Shown: positions 9,919 through 17,594 of the stretch, piece after piece
How positions within the stretch are numbered: the first letter of the stretch is position 1
Layout: every line of letters begins with the position of its first letter
NCBI GenBank assembly: GCA_016195045.1
Contig: JACQAJ010000022.1
Location: 1 to 39,772, forward strand
DNA length: 39,772 bases
Source of the DNA: Candidatus Azambacteria bacterium
GTDB taxonomy: Bacteria > Patescibacteriota > Minisyncoccia > GWC2-36-17 > JACQAJ01
Direction of reading: 5' to 3'
Notes under the pieces: generated by a model
Seen by the model: only the letters and a program-made list of their open reading frames with translations
The model's database searches: none
Told to the model about the DNA's origin: nothing
Made by a program: the position numbers and the translations under genes

Positions 9919-9944
9919 CAAAAAAATAAAGCCCTGCTTTAGGG
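9919..9944 (-). terminator. Terminator-like hairpin in the rpoB upstream region
   Basis: On the minus strand CCCTAAAGCAGGGCTTT can fold either as CCCT/AGGG or AAAGC/GCTTT and is followed by ATTTTTTT. It lies about 45-70 nt before the rpoB start. It could end an upstream transcript or act as a leader attenuator; the stem is short. A clear -35/-10 pair for rpoB was not found. The stretch 9945-10166 shows nothing else recognisable. Confidence 0.35.
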
Positions 9945-10166
9945 GGATTTAATAATTTTTTTTAAATTAGAAACTAGAAAAAATTGATTTTTTACTAAAA
10001 TTGAACTAACCAAACTTAATTCAGTAAGTATAAATTTATAAATATTTTTGTCAACTACTATTTTACTGAATAGACAAACCATTTTTTAGAGGCAAATTTT
10101 AATGGGACAGTTCCATACACTATAATGAATTAATAAATTAAGCATATAATAGGTCGGCGCCCTTGT

Positions 10167-10195
10167 TTGACATAATTACTTTAGAAAGATAGGGT
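10167..10195 (+). promoter_or_regulatory. Promoter of the aspartoacylase-like pseudogene
   Basis: TTGACA (10167-10172), 17-nt spacer, TAGGGT (10190-10195). The ATG at 10202 begins 6 nt after the -10 box, the same leaderless geometry as at 1014, 14912 and 17602. The -10 is a weak match. Confidence 0.4.
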
Positions 10196-10201
10196 AGTAA
10201 T

Positions 10202-11029
10202 ATGTTTGAAGAAATTATTGAAATTGTTGGTAAACAAAAATGACCTACGAGTATAATTCTCGCTGGCGTACATGGTGATGAAAAATGTGAAGTAGAAGTA
10301 TTGGAAAAAATCTTAACCAACCTTAAAATAGAAAATGGACGAGTTTTTTTAGGTTATGGAAATCCACGAGCCATTAAAGGAAGTCAAAGATTCACAGAGG
10401 CTAATTTGAATAGAATGTTCAAGAAAGATGACTTGCTTTTGGATAATGAAAAGAAGAGTTATGAATATAGACGAGCACAATTTCTAAAAAGATACCTAAA
10501 CAAAGCCGAAGCGCTTTTGGATATTCACGCGAGTCATACACCAACAAGCAAACCTTTTATTATTTGTGAAAGAAATGCGGAAAAGATTACAAAATATTTA
10601 CCTATTGATCTTATTGTGTCTGGTTTTGAAAAGGTACAGCCAGGCGCAACCGATGGCTACATGGATAGTATTGGTAAAATAGGAATTTGTGTTGAGTGTG
10701 GTTATTTAGGTAATCCTAAATCAACAAAAATAGCAGAAGAGATTTTTTTCGCTTTCTTGAAAGCAAGAGAACACGTGACGAACAATCAAACATTAACAAA
10801 AAAAGTATATATACAAATAAATAGTCTTTACATAACTAAGACAGATAATTTTACCCTGTCGAAATCATTTGATGATTTTGAGAGAATATCAAAAGGACAA
10901 GTTATTGGGATTGATGAGGAAGAAAGAGTTGTAGTCAAAAGAGATAGTATAATTACTTTCGCACGTAATCGAAAGCAAATTGGTGAGGAGGCTTTTCTAT
11001 TAGGAAAAGAAAGGGACGATTTTGTGTAA
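10202..11029 (+). pseudogene. Succinylglutamate desuccinylase/aspartoacylase family, stop codon at codon 14
   Basis: From the ATG at 10202 the frame reads MFEEIIEIVGKQK, then TGA (10241-10243), then PTSIILAGVHGDEKCEVEVL and on to 11029 without further interruption. GVHGDE carries the His and Glu zinc ligands of the M14-like AstE/AspA family; further on DIHASHTP supplies the third ligand (His) and VECG the catalytic Glu. The part after the stop is otherwise sound, and the only usable later start (TTG at 10301) would lose the zinc ligands. A single G to T change in a GGA codon would explain the TGA: a Gly before Pro fits relatives. It is probably a recent nonsense mutation; readthrough cannot be excluded. 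The native substrate (N-acetylaspartate, succinylglutamate or other) is unknown. Confidence 0.7.
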
Positions 11030-11239
11030 TCAGTATTTTTTATAAACCCCTAAACCAGAATCATTGGGAATATAGACTTTATATTTATTAAAAACCAACC
11101 CCCCAAAAGGGTCATTCTTTATTTTATCCGGTAAAGTCAAATTATAAGTGATAAAATTACCTAGTGTTGCTAAAGAATAGGAAAAAGGACTAGCAAGTTT
11201 AATATTATTACTGGTTAAGGTCGCTTTTTTTATTGTCAT
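11030..11239 (-). CDS. Small hypothetical protein (69 aa)
   Basis: Not recognised. It begins MTIKKATLTSNNIKLASPFS and ends GLGVYKKY; no signal peptide or membrane segment is obvious. Its stop codon touches the stop codon of the convergent aspartoacylase-like gene. An AAAGG motif lies about 15 nt upstream, too far to be convincing. It could be a real small gene or a C-terminal leftover of a larger one. Confidence 0.35.
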   Translation of the reverse strand: MTIKKATLTSNNIKLASPFSYSLATLGNFITYNLTLPDKIKNDPFGGLVFNKYKVYIPNDSGLGVYKKY

Positions 11240-11308
11240 TTTCTTTTTGGCCTTTCTAGTTTGTGTCTTTCCAGTTTATTTAGTTTTTTCAAATATTAGA
11301 TTATAAAG

Positions 11309-12034
11309 TCAGCACAGCGAATGTTTGAGCGCAGATTTTACGATAATTTCAGCACTATCAAATAACGGGATATTCGTGTCATCTTGATTAAATATTAATG
11401 GTAACTCTGTGCAACCAAGAACAATGCTTTCTGCGCCCTGTTCACAAAGATTATCGATTATGGATTGTATGCATCTTTTATCGATATATCCTTGGGTTCC
11501 GGCCATTACATGAATAATTACTTGATTGATCAAATTCTGTTGATGTTTGTTTAGTGACAATACCTTGATTGAATAATTATTAAATATTTTCTGATAAATT
11601 TTCAACTCGTTTGTACTTTCAGAACTAAGAAGACCGACTACTTTATAACCTTTTTCTTTTATAGCTTTTGCAGTTTCTTCAATGATACTCAGGATTGGTA
11701 TTTTCACTAAATTCTGCATTTCTTGATAAAAGTGATGGACAGTATTGCAGGCGATAATAATAAAATTACTCCCAGCATCTTCTAATTTCTTAACACCAGT
11801 AATGAGCTGATCTTTCACTAAAGTAGGATCTACAAAACCGGTTTCATCAAAACCAAACAATGGAAGACTATAAATAAATATCGGGGGGAAGTCAGTATCT
11901 TGCTCTGCATGATACATCTCTTGAGCAATTTTGACTATCTTCAAATAAATATTGGCACTGGCAAGTGGCCCCATTCCACCAAGAATTCCGATCTTCTTTT
12001 TGTTTTGCGTTTTACTAGTACTAGTATTAATCAT
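11309..12034 (-). CDS. Aspartate/glutamate racemase family protein
   Basis: PLP-independent two-cysteine racemase fold. N-terminal GILGGMGPLASANIYLKI, first catalytic Cys in IACNTVHHF, second in VLGCTELPL, which pairs Cys-Thr/Asn as the family requires; 241 residues, normal length. The IGILGGMGP start and the TELPLIF end fit aspartate racemase better than MurI, but D-Glu for peptidoglycan cannot be excluded. The first 13 residues are polar and may be dispensable. No clear Shine-Dalgarno sequence precedes the ATG. It sits alone between a pseudogene and the argS operon. Confidence 0.85.
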   Translation of the reverse strand: MINTSTSKTQNKKKIGILGGMGPLASANIYLKIVKIAQEMYHAEQDTDFPPIFIYSLPLFGFDETGFVDPTLVKDQLITGVKKLEDAGSNFIIIACNTVHHFYQEMQNLVKIPILSIIEETAKAIKEKGYKVVGLLSSESTNELKIYQKIFNNYSIKVLSLNKHQQNLINQVIIHVMAGTQGYIDKRCIQSIIDNLCEQGAESIVLGCTELPLIFNQDDTNIPLFDSAEIIVKSALKHSLC

Positions 12035-12144
12035 ATTTTTCGAAATTAATTAGGAAATAAAAAGAGTTTTATAAAGGACCCGCTCTTATTATTCAGATTA
12101 TTTATGATAGCTTAGAACCTTTGCAATTATCCATTGTTAAGTTT

Positions 12145-12185
12145 AAAAAATCAAGAGGGTATATACGGAATTCGTACATACCCTC
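12145..12185 (-). terminator. Rho-independent terminator behind the unknown gene downstream of argS
   Basis: A 13-bp stem with one mismatch (GAGGGTATATACG at 12155-12167, CGTACATACCCTC at 12173-12185), 5-nt loop, followed on the minus strand by TTGATTTTTT. It closes the argS transcription unit. Confidence 0.8.
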
Positions 12186-12202
12186 AGAATCTTACTTTAT
12201 CT

Positions 12203-12808
12203 TTATTGAAATACCATACTAATTCTCTCATTTTCATCATAGAAGACATTAACTATTGGTAACCTAGTATAGCCAAGGGCACCAAGTATTCGCATAACAT
12301 TTTTTTGTTGATCTTTCCATGACAGCGGCAATATCGTGATTGACAACTGAAACATCGATAACTTGGCTACATAAAGAGAGGCATCGAGGAGATTACAGCT
12401 TGGCCGATCACCAGACATGAGCTGTATATTCTTTTCTGTAAGAAACACTCCTTCTTCTTTACGATGTGTCTTCCCATTCAAGGTATGAAGAATATTCTTA
12501 GCAGGAAGCTCAAGATCTGTTTCAAACATTACTACGTGAGGCGTAAAACCATTATCACCTAAACGTAAAACATATTTATCCACATCGAGCTTAAAGCTTT
12601 TTGGATCAGGATGAAAATTATCAATAAATAGCTGTTTAGCCACAATACCGCCCAATTTTTCGATCTCATCAGAAATACGAGCACCAATCTGAGCAGAAAA
12701 ATCATGTGTCTTATTAGGATCTTCATCCATATAAATATGAGAAGATTCTACACAGACGGATCTTGGTTGATTTTTTTTAAGTATATCTACTATCTTTTCT
12801 ATATACAT
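12203..12808 (-). CDS. Unknown 201-aa protein, co-transcribed with argS
   Basis: Not recognised. It has a strong AAAGGAGGTAATAA ribosome binding site directly before the ATG. The protein is soluble-looking and mixed alpha/beta. Notable stretches are RSVCVESSHIYMDEDPNKTH near the N-terminus, LGGIVAKQLFIDNFHPDP, and VVMFETDLELPAKNILH in the middle. The clusters of Asp, Glu and His (ESSHIYMDEDPNKTHD, DNFHPD) could bind metal, but no known motif is matched. It lies 57 bp behind argS with a hairpin in the gap and its own terminator after it, so its expression is tied to the argS attenuator. Confidence 0.75.
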   Translation of the reverse strand: MYIEKIVDILKKNQPRSVCVESSHIYMDEDPNKTHDFSAQIGARISDEIEKLGGIVAKQLFIDNFHPDPKSFKLDVDKYVLRLGDNGFTPHVVMFETDLELPAKNILHTLNGKTHRKEEGVFLTEKNIQLMSGDRPSCNLLDASLYVAKLSMFQLSITILPLSWKDQQKNVMRILGALGYTRLPIVNVFYDENERISMVFQ

Positions 12809-12837
12809 TTATTACCTCCTTTTTTTGTTATTTATGA

Positions 12838-12861
12838 GTGCCCAGAATTTCTTCTGGGCAC
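12838..12861 (-). terminator. Perfect hairpin between argS and the following gene
   Basis: GTGCCCAGAA / TTCTGGGCAC, a 10-bp perfect stem with a 4-nt loop, begins 3 nt after the argS stop. The downstream minus-strand sequence (CTCATAAATAAC) is not a true U-tract, so it may be a leaky terminator, a processing or stability hairpin, or an intergenic regulator. Confidence 0.5.
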
Positions 12862-12864
12862 ACT

Positions 12865-14721
12865 TTACATTTCTTCTACCGTCTCAATACCCAGTAGAGT
12901 TAAACCATTACGAATAGCGATAAGAGTTACCTGAACCAACGCTATTCGAGTCTTTTTGATTGACTCATCTTCAGCGTTAAGCACTCGGTGCTTATTATAA
13001 AACTGATTAAAGGCTTGGGCAATCTCAAAAACTTGAGTAGCAATACGCGATGGATCTAATTCTTTCACGGCATACTCAATCGCTTCTGGAAGTTGCATTA
13101 TTTTTTTAGCCAGAATGACTTCTTCGTTATTACCCAATACTGAATAATCAATCTTTCTTATGTCATTTATTTCACTTGTGGAATTTTTTACTGTCCTTAA
13201 GATGGATGCCGATCTGGCATAAGTATATTGACAATAAGGAGCCGTAAATCCATCAATCGCCACTGATTCTTTAGGATCAAAATAAATATCCCGACCAGGC
13301 GATACTCGTAATAAGTGAAATTTTATTGCACCGATCGCAATAATATGGGCTCTTCTTTGAAGTTCTTCTGAGAAGATATCGGGGTGTCTCTTTTTAATTT
13401 CACTCGAGACTATTTCTTCAACCCCCTTAATTAGATTGTCGGCATCGACAACTTTTCCTTCCCGAGATTTCATCTTACCATCTGGTAAATAAACCATCCC
13501 GTATGAAAGATGATAACAATTTTTTGCCCATTGATAACCGAGAGCGCTAAGAACAGTAAAAAGACATTTAAAATGATTGACCTGTTCTGAACCAACAACA
13601 TAAATTGAACGATCTAGATTATTATCTTCCACTTTTTTTACGGCTGTTCCTAGATCTTGGGTAATGTAAACACTTGTTCCGTCACTCCGAAGAACTGTTA
13701 CTCTTTTATTCTGACCGTCTTTCTCTTTTCCAAATTCTTCAGGTAAGAAAAAAACCACTCGGTTCTTTTCATCTCGCGTGAAGACTCCTCTAGAAAGACC
13801 GTTATCAATAATATCCTTACCGAGCAGATAGGTTTGCGATTCATAATAAAAGATATCGAACTCTAGGCCAAAATCATGATAGGTCTTAGCAAAACCATCG
13901 TAGACCCAACCATTCATCTTTTTCCAGAGGTTCATTATCTTTTCATCACCAGCTTCCCATTCTTTGAGCATGATTTGTATTTCGTCAGCCAATGAAGGAT
14001 TATTATTTTCTTCCTGACTATAACGAACATACCATTTCCCAACAAAATGATCACCTTTTAATCCGGTTGATTGCGGTGTCTCTCCTTGCCCCCATTTCTG
14101 CCAAGCCAACATTGACTTACAAATATGGACACCTCGATCATTGACCAGATTACTCTTTAAAACTTGGGACCCAGAAAAGACAAGTAATCTAGCAATCGAC
14201 ATACCAAGTGATCCATTTCTCAAATGTCCAAGATGAAGTGGTTTATTGGTATTAGGTGAAAGATACTCGACCATTACCGTCTGCTTCAATCCAATTTCTG
14301 ATGTTCCAAATAAATTATCTTTTTCCAGAACTTCCGAAAAAATTGATCCAAAATAGATAGAGTTCCGAATTTTGAAATTCACATAAGGACCAACGATACT
14401 AACTTTTTCAATAATATCATCAGCGGGAATGTTAGAGATAAATTGAGTTACGTTAACAATAATCTCATCAAAGGCCTTCTTGAGAGCCTGTCTTTGGGTC
14501 CCCTTTTTTTCTTCCATTACCTCTTTCCTATTCCCCGCTCTTTCTAAGAAACTCGGAATTTCATTCTTTACAACCGAAAAGATCTCGATTGATAAATCTC
14601 CAAATTTAACATCAGGAGGATAAATAACCAATAAATCATTGATCTCTTTCCCTAAAGCTTTTTCAATAGCCACTTGGGTTATATTCAAAACATGCTTTTT
14701 AACCTTATTAATAGTGATCAT
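12865..14721 (-). CDS. argS: Arginyl-tRNA synthetase
   Basis: Class I aminoacyl-tRNA synthetase charging tRNA-Arg with arginine. The N-terminal Add-1 domain is followed by the HIGH signature in SPNTNKPLHLGHLRNGSLG. The KMSK-equivalent loop is GKMKSREG, the family variant, and an alpha-helical anticodon-binding domain ends in GLTLLGIETVEEM. 618 residues is normal. The ATG at 14721 is preceded by GAAAGGTAGG, a usable ribosome binding site. Upstream lies a 23-codon leader ORF with three consecutive Arg codons and an antiterminator/terminator pair, so expression probably rises when charged tRNA-Arg is scarce. Confidence 0.97.
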   Translation of the reverse strand: MITINKVKKHVLNITQVAIEKALGKEINDLLVIYPPDVKFGDLSIEIFSVVKNEIPSFLERAGNRKEVMEEKKGTQRQALKKAFDEIIVNVTQFISNIPADDIIEKVSIVGPYVNFKIRNSIYFGSIFSEVLEKDNLFGTSEIGLKQTVMVEYLSPNTNKPLHLGHLRNGSLGMSIARLLVFSGSQVLKSNLVNDRGVHICKSMLAWQKWGQGETPQSTGLKGDHFVGKWYVRYSQEENNNPSLADEIQIMLKEWEAGDEKIMNLWKKMNGWVYDGFAKTYHDFGLEFDIFYYESQTYLLGKDIIDNGLSRGVFTRDEKNRVVFFLPEEFGKEKDGQNKRVTVLRSDGTSVYITQDLGTAVKKVEDNNLDRSIYVVGSEQVNHFKCLFTVLSALGYQWAKNCYHLSYGMVYLPDGKMKSREGKVVDADNLIKGVEEIVSSEIKKRHPDIFSEELQRRAHIIAIGAIKFHLLRVSPGRDIYFDPKESVAIDGFTAPYCQYTYARSASILRTVKNSTSEINDIRKIDYSVLGNNEEVILAKKIMQLPEAIEYAVKELDPSRIATQVFEIAQAFNQFYNKHRVLNAEDESIKKTRIALVQVTLIAIRNGLTLLGIETVEEM

Positions 14722-14780
14722 TTTTACCTACCTTTCTTGTCAAAGTACTTTTTTACTATGTTTTTAAAAAAACTCTGTAA

Positions 14781-14849
14781 TTAAAAACAAACGACCGAGG
14801 GTCGTTTGACAATATTCTAAATATTTTTTTATTTTAAATATTAACAAAC
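14781..14849 (-). promoter_or_regulatory. argS transcription attenuator: antiterminator and intrinsic terminator
   Basis: Read on the minus strand. Region 2 (14849-14837, GTTTGTTAATATT) pairs with region 3 (14816-14804, AATATTGTCAAAC) in 12 of 13 positions counting one G-U pair. Region 3 overlaps the 5' arm of a 9-bp terminator stem, CAAACGACC/GGTCGTTTG (14808-14788, 3-nt loop), followed by TTTTTAATT. Region 1 (14906-14900, ACAATCC), inside the leader ORF, pairs with GGATTGT of region 2. The four-part layout and the position of the leader stop codon inside region 2 match classical amino-acid attenuators. The pairing was worked out by eye. Confidence 0.8.
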
Positions 14850-14912
14850 AATCCCCGATATAGATTCCGAGTTCCGTCGACGAATAAGTAAAATTGTCTG
14901 GATTGTCTTCAT
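14841..14912 (-). CDS. argS leader peptide with three consecutive arginine codons
   Basis: 23 codons, MKTIQTILLIRRRNSESISG then IVC and TAA. Codons 11-13 are CGT CGA CGG, three different arginine codons in a row, in an otherwise AT-rich AGA-favouring context. The stop codon lies in the antiterminator arm. A ribosome that finishes would therefore cover region 2 and allow termination, whereas one stalled at the Arg codons would leave region 2 free to antiterminate. There is no Shine-Dalgarno sequence: the ATG starts 6 nt after the -10 box, so translation would begin on a leaderless transcript. Confidence 0.75.
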   Translation of the reverse strand: MKTIQTILLIRRRNSESISGIVC

Positions 14913-14918
14913 ATATCA

Positions 14919-14947
14919 AATGTAGACTACAAATTTAAATCTGTCAA
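14919..14947 (-). promoter_or_regulatory. argS promoter
   Basis: On the minus strand a perfect TTGACA (14947-14942), 17-nt spacer and TACATT (14924-14919). The predicted start is at the ATG of the leader peptide. Confidence 0.7.
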
Positions 14948-14955
14948 CGTATTTT

Positions 14956-14984
14956 TTGACAAAGGAGATATTTATTGTTATATT
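14956..14984 (+). promoter_or_regulatory. argE-argA promoter
   Basis: TTGACA (14956-14961), 17-nt spacer, TATATT (14979-14984). Its -35 box is 8 bp from the -35 box of the divergent argS promoter; together TGTCAA-N8-TTGACA is an inverted repeat, a natural place for a shared regulator, though the symmetry also follows simply from two divergent consensus -35 boxes. Confidence 0.75.
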
Positions 14985-15040
14985 TTTTATTATAAGTCTA
15001 GGATAGGCCTTTGACATAGGAAAACAGATGGAGAATTAAA

Positions 15041-16201
15041 ATGAATGTATTTGATGTGGTTGAATTAACACGGCAAATGATCATAGAGAATACGATAAGC
15101 GATGCTAGTAATCTTAAGCTCGCAGAATTAATCAAAGATTGGCTTAAGCAATTAGGATTTGATGTTGAATTTCAAATACAGAAATTTAATCAGAATTCCA
15201 TAACTAAGGTTAATTTAATTGCTAGGTTTGGTCCACGAGATCGTGAAGCCTTAATGTTCTCTGGGCATATGGATACTGTTCCCTACGGAGATCTGAATGA
15301 TTGGACAAAAGATCCGTTTACACCAAGACTTTATGATGGAAAACTTGGCGGACTTGGAGCGGTTGACATGAAAGGTTCAATTGCGGCCATGATTTGTGCT
15401 ATTGAACCTTTAGTTAAAGAACCTTTGCGTCGAGAGATCATTTTTGGTCTAACTTTTGATGAAGAGATTGGATTGATTGGGGCAAAATATTTAGTCGAAT
15501 CTAATTTAGTTAAACCGAAATTTATCATAATTGGTGAGCCGACAATGATGAAGCCGGTGCGGATGCATAAGGGTCATATCTATGTTGAAGTTGTTTGTCA
15601 TGGTAGTAGTGGTCATGCTAGTGATCCAGAAAAAGGATTTAATGCTATTAAAGTTGCTAGCGAAGCAATTACAGTAATTCAACAATTTGCTGATGAGCTT
15701 AAGATGAGTAAATGTCTTGAAATTAATCCACCTTATACTACTATCAATATCGGAACTATTCATGGCGGTATAAAACCAAATATAATCCCTTCAAAATGCG
15801 TTATAAATTTTGATATTAGACCGATTCCAGGAATGACATCTCAATCATTGATTTCAGATATCAAAGGTCGATTGGAAAATATTGGAACTTTTGAAAATAG
15901 GCCTTTGGTATCAATGCAAGCTACTCGGATACCAACAGAACCAGTTTCAACTGATCAATCATCAGAAATAATTTTGATTGCGGAAAGGGTTACCGGTGAA
16001 CGAGCTCACGGAGTATCTTATGGTACCGATGGTTCGATACTTCAAAAATTAAGTAGCCAAATTCTTATTTTGGGTCCGGGTAGTATTAATAATGCCCACA
16101 AACCGAATGAATTTGTGGCTATTAATCAACTTGGGCTGGCAGTCAAGCAATTTCGAGAGATCACAAGATTAATTTGCATAACACAGGAGGAAAGATCATG
16201 A
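15041..16201 (+). CDS. argE: M20 family deacylase, probable acetylornithine deacetylase
   Basis: Di-zinc aminoacylase of the ArgE/DapE/M20 family, 386 residues. Metal and catalytic residues are all visible: His and Asp in SGHMDTVP, the bridging Asp in GAVDMKG, the catalytic Glu pair in FDEEIGLIGA, the Glu/Asp ligand region at GEPT, and the final His in NAHKPNEF. HASDPEKGFNA marks the lid/dimerisation domain. DapE (succinyl-diaminopimelate desuccinylase) has the same motifs. The 4-bp overlap with an argA-type gene and the neighbouring argS favour ArgE. The ATG follows GATGGAG. Role: removal of the acetyl group from N-acetylornithine. Confidence 0.8.
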   Translation: MNVFDVVELTRQMIIENTISDASNLKLAELIKDWLKQLGFDVEFQIQKFNQNSITKVNLIARFGPRDREALMFSGHMDTVPYGDLNDWTKDPFTPRLYDGKLGGLGAVDMKGSIAAMICAIEPLVKEPLRREIIFGLTFDEEIGLIGAKYLVESNLVKPKFIIIGEPTMMKPVRMHKGHIYVEVVCHGSSGHASDPEKGFNAIKVASEAITVIQQFADELKMSKCLEINPPYTTINIGTIHGGIKPNIIPSKCVINFDIRPIPGMTSQSLISDIKGRLENIGTFENRPLVSMQATRIPTEPVSTDQSSEIILIAERVTGERAHGVSYGTDGSILQKLSSQILILGPGSINNAHKPNEFVAINQLGLAVKQFREITRLICITQEERS

Positions 16202-17397
16202 CATCAACAGAAAATCAAAGGAAATTTAAAGAACTGACTCACCTTAGAGAAGCACTTGGATATATAGAACGATTTAAAGATGACGTATTTGTGATCGCAA
16301 TCGATATTGATTGTTTTATCAAGTGCGACCAACTCACCTTAATTCAGGATATTATGATACTACAGACTTGTGGTATTCATATATTAATCGTCATTGGTAG
16401 CCTTAAGCATCCTAAAAATAAAAGAGAAGAAGAGGTGTTAAGAGAGAAGATTGATGAGGCAAAAGGCCGAATCGCTGATCTCGCCTACGCCATAGACAAT
16501 ACTACAATCAATCTTTTATTCCTTCCGGATCCTTTGGGATATCTTAAATCACCGACTTCCAAAATGAGTAGATCCCAGTGGTCTGAAAGACAACATAATC
16601 ATAGTTCATTTACATTAATCTCTTGTAAAAATTATGAAGATAATATTTTAATCTCTTTGACTCAAGCCGTCGAAAGTGTGATAAAATCTATTGTTATTCA
16701 GAAGTTAATATTTTTATCTGAGTACACTGGTATTTATGGAACCAATAAGACCCTTTTACAGCAAGCTCACCCAAATGAGATTACTGAATTGATTAAAGAT
16801 GGCTGTATTACTGGGACACTTATTGAGATTAGTGAGATTGCAATTAAAGCGGTTAATGATGGTATTCCAAGGGCTCATATAATTAAACCATCGAATCTCT
16901 TGTCAGAGATTTTTGATAAAGATGGTATTGGTACAATGATTTACCGGGGATATTATCAAGAGATTAGACGAGCAAACAAAAATGATATCAGTGGTATTAT
17001 CGATCTGCTTAGCCATTACACCGAAATTGGATTGGTTCGACAAATAAATCTTTCGGGAATTCAAAAAAAACTTCAAGATTTTTTCGTTGCAACAAGAGAC
17101 GGTCGAATTATTGGCTGTGGTTGTATTGAAAATTTCTCACAAGAAAATAAGGGCTTTATTAGTTCGATTGCTGTTAACCCAGACTACATAAGTCAAGGAA
17201 TCGGAAGCAAGATAGTTGCTACGATAACAGAGAATGCGCGGAAATCTGGGATTGAACAGTTAAGTTTAGTTAGTCCCAAAAGTTCTAGCTGGTGGCTTAA
17301 TCAAGAATTTGGTCCTGGTAATTTAGAAGATTTACCAGAAAAAATAAAAACTATTTACAAGAATAGTTTACCAACGGTCTTGATTAAGAGATTATAA
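16198..17397 (+). CDS. argA: N-acetylglutamate synthase-like: degenerate amino-acid kinase domain plus GNAT acetyltransferase
   Basis: Start chosen at 16198: it follows ACAGGAGGAAAGATC and overlaps the argE stop as ATGA; 399 residues. The N-terminal half (about 1-255) resembles the amino-acid kinase fold of ArgA/ArgB. RAHIIKPSNLLSEIF with DGIGTMI matches the VKRAHIID...IGTMI region of NAG kinases, while the nucleotide-binding glycine motifs are not evident, as in non-catalytic ArgA kinase domains. The C-terminal half is GNAT: IRRANKNDISGIIDLL, then SSIAVNPDYISQGIGSKI with the Q-G-I-G acetyl-CoA loop. Predicted to acetylate glutamate for arginine synthesis and possibly to sense arginine through the kinase-like domain. 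The specific substrate is inferred from architecture and the ArgE neighbour. Confidence 0.75.
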   Translation: MTSTENQRKFKELTHLREALGYIERFKDDVFVIAIDIDCFIKCDQLTLIQDIMILQTCGIHILIVIGSLKHPKNKREEEVLREKIDEAKGRIADLAYAIDNTTINLLFLPDPLGYLKSPTSKMSRSQWSERQHNHSSFTLISCKNYEDNILISLTQAVESVIKSIVIQKLIFLSEYTGIYGTNKTLLQQAHPNEITELIKDGCITGTLIEISEIAIKAVNDGIPRAHIIKPSNLLSEIFDKDGIGTMIYRGYYQEIRRANKNDISGIIDLLSHYTEIGLVRQINLSGIQKKLQDFFVATRDGRIIGCGCIENFSQENKGFISSIAVNPDYISQGIGSKIVATITENARKSGIEQLSLVSPKSSSWWLNQEFGPGNLEDLPEKIKTIYKNSLPTVLIKRL

Positions 17398-17446
17398 ATG
17401 TTATGTGCAGTGTATGACCCAGTGGCAAGCCGCGGGGTTGTTAATT

Positions 17447-17483
17447 CCCCTTAGCCCTAAAAACGCTAGGGGGAAATTTTTTT
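17447..17483 (+). terminator. Rho-independent terminator after argA
   Basis: CCCCTTAGC (17447-17455) pairs with GCTAGGGGG (17465-17473) over 9 bp with one G-U, 9-nt loop, followed by AAATTTTTTTA. Confidence 0.85.
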
Positions 17484-17503
17484 ATTTGATAATCTCATAA
17501 ACC

Positions 17504-17522
17504 ATACAGGTTCAACCTGTAT
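17504..17522. promoter_or_regulatory. 19-bp perfect palindrome upstream of the amidase gene
   Basis: ATACAGGTTCAACCTGTAT, two 9-bp halves around a single base, about 60-80 bp upstream of the amidase promoter. It could be an operator for a dimeric regulator or a small hairpin; nothing decides between them. Confidence 0.4.
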
Positions 17523-17585
17523 AGTAAGAATCTATATACAGTGAACTGCGTGCCTAATGCCTAATATTAAAATTTAAAAATTTAA

Positions 17586-17594
17586 TGCTATACT
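17586..17594 (+). promoter_or_regulatory. Extended -10 promoter of the amidase gene
   Basis: TGCTATACT is an extended -10 element (TG-N-TATACT). The ATG begins 7 nt after it without a ribosome binding site, again suggesting a leaderless mRNA. Confidence 0.5.

Noticed and set aside
10241..10243. UGA read as glycine (genetic code 25) as in Gracilibacteria/SR1
   Set aside because: Long conserved genes such as rpoB and rpoC have no in-frame TGA, TGG is used for Trp, and TGA ends argE and other genes. One TGA in one gene is better explained by mutation.
14722..14960. T-box riboswitch upstream of argS
   Set aside because: No T-box consensus (AGGGTGGNACCGCG-like) or specifier stem is visible; the elements fit a leader-peptide attenuator instead.
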